Shown piece after piece: positions 23,355 to 28,651 of a DNA stretch of 28,651 bases; position 1 is the first letter of the stretch, and the number at the start of each line of letters is the position of its first letter. The DNA comes from Clostridiaceae bacterium (lineage in GTDB: Bacteria; Bacillota; Clostridia; Lachnospirales; Lachnospiraceae), in NCBI GenBank assembly GCA_018378255.1, contig JAGZXV010000049.1:1-28651 (forward strand). Direction: 5' to 3'. Made by a program: the position numbers and the translations under genes. The notes beneath the pieces are model-generated. The model did not search any database, had not been told where the DNA came from, and worked only from the letters and a program-made list of their open reading frames with translations.

Positions 23355-24602
23355 ATGGGAGAGGAAGTCAAAAAACCACGCCGCCCAATCGACCCGAATT
23401 CAGCCAAATATAAACTGAATCAGATCGTGGCAAAACAAAAACAGGATGTATGGGATGCAAAAGAACGAGGGGAGAAGATTGGCTGGTGTGCCAGCAACTT
23501 TCCGGTAGAGATTATTGAAACATTGGGATTGTATGTCTGTTATCCCGAGAACCACGGCGCTGTAGTTGGTGCAAAGGGAGGCGGAGAGCGGCTGTGCTCC
23601 AGCGCGGAAGGACAGGGCTATTCCAACGATCTCTGTGCCTATGCCAGAATCAATTTCGGATATCTGAAAGAGAAATCAGCCCCGGAAGAAGAGATGCCCA
23701 TGCCGGATTATGTGCTCTGCTGCAATAATATCTGCGATTGTATGTTTAAATGGTATGAAAATCTGGCGAGAGAGTGCAATATCCCGCTGTTTTTCCTGGA
23801 TATCCCCTTTAATCAGGATTACGAAGTTTCAGAAGCGACCAGGGATTATGTAAAAGGCCAGTGGTGGGATCTGGTTGCCGAGCTGGAAGAATTTTTAGGT
23901 AAAAAATGGGACGAAGAAAAGTTCAAAGAAGCCATGTACAACAGCAAACGTTCCAGCCAGGCTTGGCTTGAAGCCTGCTATTGCGCGGAACACCAGCCGT
24001 CGCCGTTCAATGGATTTGACCTGATGAACCATATGGCAGTAGCTACGGTTGCCAGAGGAAAAAAGGAAGCCTATGAGGCATTTGAGCTTTTGATTTCCGA
24101 ATATAAGAAAAATATTGCCGAAGGAACCAGTACATACCGTGTGGAAGAGAAATACCGGATCATGTTTGAAGGAATCGCCTGCTGGCCATATTTAAGAGCC
24201 ACATCTTCTGCCTTGAAGGAGAGAGGAATCAATATGGTTTCCACAATTTATGCTCCTGCATTTGCATTTATTTATGATGACTTTGACGGTTTGATCGATG
24301 CATACTGCACCACGCCGAACGGAGTGTGCCTGGAACATTCCAGAGATCTCAGGGCAGATCTTTGCAAGAAAACTCATACAGAAGGACTTTTAGTCCACAC
24401 CAACCGTTCCTGTAAAGCATGGAGCGGCAGCAATTATGAGATGACCCGCCAGGTAGGCGAGCTCTGCGGCATTCCGGTGGTGGCATTTGACGGAGATCAG
24501 GCGGATCCCCGCAACTTTTCAGAGGCCCAGTATGTGACCCGAGTTCAGGGCCTTCAGGAACTGATGGATGAAAACAAGAAGATGAAAGAGGAGGACAGAT
24601 AG
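23355..24602 (+). CDS. 2-hydroxyacyl-CoA dehydratase, alpha subunit (HgdA/HadB-like)
   Basis: Catalyses radical-based removal of water from (R)-2-hydroxyacyl-CoA, a key step of clostridial amino-acid fermentation, with the beta subunit. 415 aa, normal for the family. Cysteines for the [4Fe-4S] cluster are in LCCNNICDCMFKWYENLAR (Cys122-Cys129), and NRSCK has Cys353; FNGFDLMNHMA, IMFEGIACWPY and FDGDQADPRNFSEAQY are strongly conserved. ATG 23355 has AGGAGG eight bases upstream; a TTG at 23319 in the same frame falls inside the palindrome and is unlikely. The sequence resembles both 2-hydroxyglutaryl- and 2-hydroxyisocaproyl-CoA enzymes, so the substrate is open. The ATP-dependent activator (HgdC-type) that the enzyme needs is not in the window. 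Confidence 0.92.
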   Translation: MGEEVKKPRRPIDPNSAKYKLNQIVAKQKQDVWDAKERGEKIGWCASNFPVEIIETLGLYVCYPENHGAVVGAKGGGERLCSSAEGQGYSNDLCAYARINFGYLKEKSAPEEEMPMPDYVLCCNNICDCMFKWYENLARECNIPLFFLDIPFNQDYEVSEATRDYVKGQWWDLVAELEEFLGKKWDEEKFKEAMYNSKRSSQAWLEACYCAEHQPSPFNGFDLMNHMAVATVARGKKEAYEAFELLISEYKKNIAEGTSTYRVEEKYRIMFEGIACWPYLRATSSALKERGINMVSTIYAPAFAFIYDDFDGLIDAYCTTPNGVCLEHSRDLRADLCKKTHTEGLLVHTNRSCKAWSGSNYEMTRQVGELCGIPVVAFDGDQADPRNFSEAQYVTRVQGLQELMDENKKMKEEDR

Positions 24603-24604
24603 TG

Positions 24605-25726
24605 ATGGCAGATAAAAAGGAGTTATTCTCACGTTTTCATGAAATTGCTGTTTCTCCTAAAAAGCAGATGGAGAAATATCAGGAGCAGGGCAGAAAGATT
24701 GTCCTCTGCGTTCCCGGATATACGCCCGATGAAATCATACACTCCATGGGAATGGTTCCTATGGGCACATGGGGAGCCGACCTTCAGCTAAAAGAAGCAA
24801 AACGTTATTTTCCTGCATTTATCTGCAGCATTCTGCAGTCTGTGCTGGAACTTGGTATAACCGGTGAATACGAGGGAGCCTGTGCGATTGTGATCCCTCA
24901 TTTATGCGATTCCCTGAGAAGTATCGGTCAGAACTGGAAAGTGGCTGTGCCGTCCATACCGTTTATTCAGATGAATTATCCTCAGAACCGTAAAATAGAA
25001 GCTGGAAAGAAGTTTACGAAAGCCGGATACCAGCGAGTGATCTCAGACTTGGAAAATGCCTCCGGCCTGACCTTTTCTGACGAGGAACTTGCAAAATCCA
25101 ATGATATTTACAATGAGCATAATGCGGTTATGCGTGAGTTTGAAGAGCTGGCAAAAACCCGCAGCATGACAGCCCAGGAACGGAACGACGTATTTAAAAG
25201 CGCATTTTTTATGCTGAAAGAAGAACACACGGCGCTGGTTCGTGAATTAAATGAAGTTTTAAGAGCAGAACCTGATGATACCTCTCATAAAATCAGGATC
25301 GTCACATCCGGCATTTTAGCGGACAGTCCGGCGCTTTTAAAAATCCTGGATGATAATAATATGAAGATTGTGGCCGATGATGTGCTCCATGAGTCCAGGC
25401 AATACAGAACAGATATAAAACCGGCGGAAACTGCACTAGACGGACTTGTTAATAAATTCTCTGAGATGGATAACTGTTCGCTGCTGTATAACCGTTATAA
25501 AGGCCATGTAGATTATGTGGTTAATCTGGTTAAAGAGAATCAGGCGGCAGGACTTTTGATGATTATGACAAAGTTCTGTGATCCGGAAGAATTTGACTAT
25601 GTATTCGTAAAGAAATTATGCGATGAGCAGGGAATTTCCATGATTTCAGTGGAAGTTGACCGGCAGATGGTTCATTATGAACAGGCAGCCACGATGATTG
25701 AGAGCTGGAAAGAGATGATGATGTAA
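24605..25726 (+). CDS. 2-hydroxyacyl-CoA dehydratase, beta subunit (HgdB/HadC-like)
   Basis: 373 aa partner of the alpha subunit. Family stretches are MEKYQEQGRKIVLCVPGYTP, DEIIHSMGMVPMGTWGADLQ, IPHLCDSLRSIGQNWKVAVP, ADDVLHESRQYRTD and KFCDPEEFDYVFVKKLCDEQ. Cluster-ligand candidates are Cys in FPAFICSILQ, PHLCDS and KFCDPEE. ATG 24605 is two bases after the alpha stop, with GAGGAGG upstream; the GTG at 24602 overlaps that stop and is less likely. The two genes form one transcription unit closed by a long hairpin. No CoA-transferase or dehydrogenase for a full fermentation pathway is adjacent, so those steps must be encoded elsewhere. Confidence 0.92.
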   Translation: MADKKELFSRFHEIAVSPKKQMEKYQEQGRKIVLCVPGYTPDEIIHSMGMVPMGTWGADLQLKEAKRYFPAFICSILQSVLELGITGEYEGACAIVIPHLCDSLRSIGQNWKVAVPSIPFIQMNYPQNRKIEAGKKFTKAGYQRVISDLENASGLTFSDEELAKSNDIYNEHNAVMREFEELAKTRSMTAQERNDVFKSAFFMLKEEHTALVRELNEVLRAEPDDTSHKIRIVTSGILADSPALLKILDDNNMKIVADDVLHESRQYRTDIKPAETALDGLVNKFSEMDNCSLLYNRYKGHVDYVVNLVKENQAAGLLMIMTKFCDPEEFDYVFVKKLCDEQGISMISVEVDRQMVHYEQAATMIESWKEMMM

Positions 25727-25771
25727 AACCTTTCCATATATAATAGCTATCAGCGAAAGAATTCCATTTTC

Positions 25772-25831
25772 CCGCGCCTGAAACCGGCAGAACGGCGATA
25801 CGCCCTATTCCGGTTTCAGGCGCGGCTTTTT
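25772..25831 (+). terminator. Strong intrinsic terminator after the dehydratase operon
   Basis: A perfect 16-bp stem (25772-25787 with 25810-25825, containing CGCGCCTGAAACCGG) has a 22-base loop and then CTTTTT. It is one of the longest hairpins in the window and cleanly ends the two-gene operon. Confidence 0.85.
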
Positions 25832-25989
25832 GTTCACGATGCCTTTCAAACATACCCCAATCCGCAAGCCGGCAGTGAGAAAATTTAATCAGTAACAGGC
25901 GCAGTAATTTTATATAGATAGTTTTCATCAATGCTGGGCTTTTTCCTGATCCTGCTGTAAAATAGAGATAAAGAGATCGGAGGGAAAGC

Positions 25990-26484
25990 ATGTCTTCTTT
26001 AATCATATTGCGCGGAAATTCGGGAAGCGGAAAATCGAGTGTGGCAAAAGCGCTTCAAAGGAAGCTCGGAAGAAATACTCTTATGATTCCACAGGATATA
26101 GTCAGACGGGAAATGCTGTGGGTACGGGATGGGAAAGATACGGCGGCCCTGCCTTTATTGATTGAACTATTGAATTATGGAAATACCCATTGCGAATATG
26201 TCATTCTCGAAGGGATCTTCAATGCTGCCTGGTACAAACCTCTGTTTGAATCGGCAATCGAATTTTATGAAAACAGGATATTTGCTTATTATTATGACAT
26301 ACCGTTTGAGGAAACATTAAAACGGCACGAAACCAAAGATAAGAGATTTGAATTTGGAGAGGTGGAAATGCGCAGTTGGTGGAAGGAAAAAGACTTGATC
26401 GGCATAATACCTGAGACCATATTTAAAGAGGATATATCTTTAGAAGGTGCTGTTGATATTATATTGCATGATGTTTTAAAATGA
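25990..26484 (+). CDS. P-loop kinase-like protein (zeta toxin/AAA_33 type)
   Basis: 164 aa cytoplasmic protein. RGNSGSGKSSVAKALQ near the N-terminus (residues 8-23) is a Walker A motif. The segment IPQDIVRREMLWVRDG resembles the DxxR region of small-molecule and polynucleotide-type kinases, and YVILEGIFNAAWY gives a Walker B-like strand; the late Arg-rich lid region is KRHETKDKRF. The protein resembles a family of stand-alone kinases of unknown substrate in Firmicutes. Distant relatives are zeta toxins, but no epsilon-type antitoxin gene is next to it, so a toxin role is not supported. GGAGGG sits before ATG 25990. Its substrate (nucleoside, sugar or antibiotic) is not predictable. Confidence 0.82.
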   Translation: MSSLIILRGNSGSGKSSVAKALQRKLGRNTLMIPQDIVRREMLWVRDGKDTAALPLLIELLNYGNTHCEYVILEGIFNAAWYKPLFESAIEFYENRIFAYYYDIPFEETLKRHETKDKRFEFGEVEMRSWWKEKDLIGIIPETIFKEDISLEGAVDIILHDVLK

Positions 26485-26549
26485 GCATATCATTGTTCAT
26501 ATAGGTCAACCTTATTTATGTATATATTTTCCACTCAATCTGTAAAGCA

Positions 26550-26558
26550 TGGTATAAT
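26550..26558 (+). promoter_or_regulatory. Extended -10 promoter of the VanZ-family gene
   Basis: TGGTATAAT is a perfect extended -10 (TGnTATAAT) with no good -35, as expected for this promoter class. The start would be near 26565, about 34 bases before the gene. Confidence 0.6.
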
Positions 26559-26598
26559 GAGGGGAGTATTTTGCAATGAATTTTAGGAACGAAATTGA

Positions 26599-27456
26599 AT
26601 GGAGAATAATAACATGCTTAAAAAGCTTCTTCTACTTGCCGCTGTAATCGGATGGATGATGGCCATATTTTCATTTTCAGCTGAACCCGCCGATGAATCC
26701 ACACAGATGAGCCACGAGACAGGAAAAATAGTAGCGCGGATCCTCAACAGAGATTTCAGTGACTGGAGTTTGGAGAGCCAGACCAGTTATGTGGAGCGCA
26801 TCGATTTTGCGGTGAGAAAGTCCGCTCATGCATTGGAATATGCATTGCTGGGCCTGCTTTTGTTTTTGGCCGCTTTTGAATGGTCTGATTATTTAAAAAA
26901 ATGCGGCTGGCTTGGGAAACACCTTGGGCTTATGGCCTGGCTGGCAGGAATCTGTTATGCCGCCAGCGACGAACTGCACCAGTATTTTGTGCCTGGGAGG
27001 AGCTGCCAGTTTACGGATGTTTTGCTGGATAGCGCTGGAGTTTTGGCCGGAATCGTTATGTGCGTTATTTTGATTAAATATGCATCTGCGCGCTTGTATT
27101 ACATGATCGGTTTTGTAATTCTGACGGCAGTAGAGGTCTATATAGCAGTCTGTGTCCATGACCAGTTTATACGGCCATATATAGGAGATGTGCTGGTTGT
27201 GGCTGTGCTCTATTTCTTTATCAGAATGATAATACCTGATGGGATAAGACATCTGCCGTTATATTTGTTTTTATTTGCGGCAGCGGTGGAAGTGGGGCAG
27301 TATTTTGACCTGGTATCCATGATGGGATTAGGGGACAGCAGAATCGCCAGAATTATCCTGGGTTCCACATTTGACTGGAAAGATATCGCCTGTTATGGAA
27401 CAGGATGTATCATTCTTTTCGGATGGGAGCGGTGGAAATATAAAAGGCATGATTAG
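26599..27456 (+). CDS. VanZ-family/DUF2809 fusion membrane protein
   Basis: 285 aa, polytopic. The N-terminal part (about residues 1-155) is VanZ-like: FSFSAEPADESTQMS, then KSAHALEYALLG and SDELHQYFVPGRSCQFTDVLLDSAG, a family named after the teicoplanin-resistance protein. The C-terminal part (about 165-280) matches DUF2809: VHDQFIRPYIGDVLVVAVLY, VEVGQYFDLV and ARIILGSTFDWKDI. DUF2809 is usually a separate protein, so this is a two-domain fusion. Both halves contain conserved polar residues (His, Asp, Glu) in or near membrane helices, hinting at an unknown membrane-linked activity. ATG 26599 is used; ATG 26614, with TGGAGA nine bases upstream, is nearly as good. Antibiotic resistance should not be inferred from the VanZ name alone. 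Confidence 0.85.
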   Translation: MENNNMLKKLLLLAAVIGWMMAIFSFSAEPADESTQMSHETGKIVARILNRDFSDWSLESQTSYVERIDFAVRKSAHALEYALLGLLLFLAAFEWSDYLKKCGWLGKHLGLMAWLAGICYAASDELHQYFVPGRSCQFTDVLLDSAGVLAGIVMCVILIKYASARLYYMIGFVILTAVEVYIAVCVHDQFIRPYIGDVLVVAVLYFFIRMIIPDGIRHLPLYLFLFAAAVEVGQYFDLVSMMGLGDSRIARIILGSTFDWKDIACYGTGCIILFGWERWKYKRHD

Positions 27457-27457
27457 G

Positions 27458-27486
27458 TTGCTATTTTTTCTGAAAGTTATTACAAT
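27458..27486 (+). promoter_or_regulatory. Promoter of the secreted wall-binding protein gene
   Basis: TTGCTA at 27458-27463 and TACAAT at 27481-27486 have a 17-base spacer. A palindrome GTTATTA...TAATAAC (27476-27482 with 27490-27496) covers the -10 region and may be an operator. AAGGAGGG follows before ATG 27519. Confidence 0.55.
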
Positions 27487-27518
27487 AATTAATAACAGGT
27501 GGAGAAGGAGGGAACAGG

Positions 27519-28511
27519 ATGAACAAAGGAAAAAAGTATGGATTTTCAGCGGTGCTGGCAGCAGCTTTGATCGTTTCAGCAGCGATGCCGGTATGGGCGG
27601 AAAAGGAGGAAAGGACTCCGGTCGGCGAGGTTTATCTTTCGTTTGATTCCGACATCGAGGCAGGGGAAAGCGGAGGCAGCGTGGATGTCAATGTGGAATC
27701 AGGTCCATGTGAAGTGGATAGTGTGGAGATTGTCGGTGAAAAGGAAGTGTGGTCCGGAGGGGACGAGCCTAAGATCAAGGTTTATTTAAGCGCTGAGAAT
27801 GGCTACTATTTCGCAAAAACCGGGAAAAATATGTTCGGTTTGATCGGTGAAGAAGCCAAATACGTGAGTGCCCACACCAAAAATGACAAAGAAACACTGG
27901 TTTTGACCGTAAAGCTGGATGAACTGGAAGCGGGAGATATCTTTGTCAGCGGTTTAACCTGGGATGCCGTTGTCGGCCATGCCAGTTGGGAACCAGCGGA
28001 TGGAGCGAAGAAATACCGTGTCAGACTGGTACGGGGAAATACAAGCCTTGGCTCAATCTATACCACGACAGAAACCAGCTATGATCTGTCCGGCCTGATT
28101 GACCGGGAAGGCGTTTATTATTTCAAGGTTCAGGCTGTGGACGGAGGAAATAATGCCGGTGACTGGATCGAATCGCCCAGTCTTTACATAAAGAAGGAAA
28201 CGATACCGGAAATTAAAGAAAACAGCGTTACAGTCAAACAATCTGCATCATCAGGTCCAGGAACCGGTAAGTGGGTTCAGGATGAAAACGGATGGTGGTA
28301 TCAGAATTCCGATAAAAGTTATCCCGTAAACTGCTGGCAGAAGATCAACAATGAATGGTATTCTTTTGATCAACGAGGATATATGCAGACCGGATGGGTG
28401 TGCTGGAATGATAAATGGTACTACTGTGATCTGGAAAGCGGAGCTATGTGGGCTGGAAAAAAGACACCTGATGGACATACCGTTGGAAATGATGGAGCGA
28501 GGGTGGATTGA
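27519..28511 (+). CDS. Secreted protein with fibronectin-III-like and cell-wall-binding repeats
   Basis: 330 aa. A signal peptide (residues 1 to about 27, ending AMPVWA) is followed by an N-terminal beta domain (about 35-140) of unknown type. A probable fibronectin type III-like domain (about 150-228) carries ASWEPADGAKKYRVRLVRG and YYFKVQAVDGG. C-terminal choline-binding-like (CW_binding) repeats (about 250-310) are rich in Trp/Tyr: GKWVQDENGWWYQNSDKSYP, NNEWYSFDQRGYMQTGW and NDKWYYCD. Such repeats attach proteins non-covalently to wall glycopolymers. No catalytic domain is evident, so it is probably an adhesin or wall-associated binding protein. AAGGAGGG lies before ATG 27519. The capsule polymer made upstream could be, but need not be, its ligand. 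Confidence 0.85.
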   Translation: MNKGKKYGFSAVLAAALIVSAAMPVWAEKEERTPVGEVYLSFDSDIEAGESGGSVDVNVESGPCEVDSVEIVGEKEVWSGGDEPKIKVYLSAENGYYFAKTGKNMFGLIGEEAKYVSAHTKNDKETLVLTVKLDELEAGDIFVSGLTWDAVVGHASWEPADGAKKYRVRLVRGNTSLGSIYTTTETSYDLSGLIDREGVYYFKVQAVDGGNNAGDWIESPSLYIKKETIPEIKENSVTVKQSASSGPGTGKWVQDENGWWYQNSDKSYPVNCWQKINNEWYSFDQRGYMQTGWVCWNDKWYYCDLESGAMWAGKKTPDGHTVGNDGARVD

Positions 28512-28651
28512 GGTAAAGGGATATTTTTGTTGAGAAAGTAACGCCGTGAATTCAGGGATCGGGGGCGGGGCGTCGGACCAGGCGGGTGTGATTTGGCTTC
28601 TCGCCGGACGGGGCTCCTGGTTTGCGGGAGGCCGGAACACGGTTCACGGTT

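Noticed and set aside
25563..26006. Minus-strand open frame of 147 codons over the dehydratase end and terminator
   Set aside because: It reads through the terminator hairpin and the opposite strand of a conserved gene, with no family character.
25990..26484. Zeta toxin of an epsilon/zeta system
   Set aside because: Walker A similarity only; no adjacent small antitoxin gene.
28512..28651. GC-rich final 140 bases as a start of an RNA gene or new coding region
   Set aside because: No clear frame, RNA signature or terminator can be supported before the window ends.

Overview
The window looks like a chromosomal segment from a gut-type, low-GC anaerobic clostridium, probably Lachnospiraceae-like. 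Evidence: Gram-positive CpsB/C/D-type capsule genes, strong AGGAGG ribosome sites with frequent GTG/TTG starts, a 2-hydroxyacyl-CoA dehydratase pair typical of amino-acid-fermenting clostridia, and a protein with choline-binding-like wall repeats. The taxonomic placement is inference; no rRNA or tRNA gene is visible.

Layout. (1) 2-1135: 3' part of a sulfatase, closed by a terminator. (2) 1296-2279: a tyrosine recombinase with all catalytic residues, then a terminator. (3) 2472-2834: an 18-bp perfect inverted repeat bounding a 327-bp AT-rich segment with outward-facing promoter candidates, directly in front of the capsule operon. This has the architecture of a phase-variable invertible promoter and is the most notable feature of the window. 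(4) 2902-8975: the conserved part of a capsule/exopolysaccharide locus: PHP tyrosine phosphatase, chain-length/co-kinase protein, BY-kinase, initiating sugar-phosphate transferase, LCP ligase and a secreted protein. (5) 9116-20665: a visibly more AT-rich, variable glycan cassette: three GT4 and two GT2 glycosyltransferases, a radical SAM/SPASM protein, a Wzy-like polymerase, a pyruvyl transferase and a Wzx flippase. The debris of an acyltransferase gene lies near its left edge. (6) 21043-22065: a compact, overlapping three-gene module (DUF3791-like, DUF3990-like, small acidic protein) with its own promoter and terminator, resembling a toxin-antitoxin operon. (7) 22171-25831: a GntR/FCD regulator divergent from a two-subunit 2-hydroxyacyl-CoA dehydratase operon; the shared intergenic region has 21-bp-phased direct repeats and a 14-bp palindrome at the predicted dehydratase start site. 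(8) 25990-28511: a P-loop kinase, a VanZ-DUF2809 fusion and a secreted wall-binding protein. The last 140 bases hold nothing I can call.

How it fits together: the recombinase probably flips the promoter segment, switching the whole Wzx/Wzy capsule operon on and off. The initiating transferase loads the first sugar phosphate on undecaprenyl phosphate, the glycosyltransferases and pyruvyl transferase build the repeat unit, Wzx flips it, Wzy polymerises it under CpsB/C/D control, and the LCP protein attaches it to the wall. Downstream metabolic and toxin-like genes look transcriptionally independent of the capsule locus.
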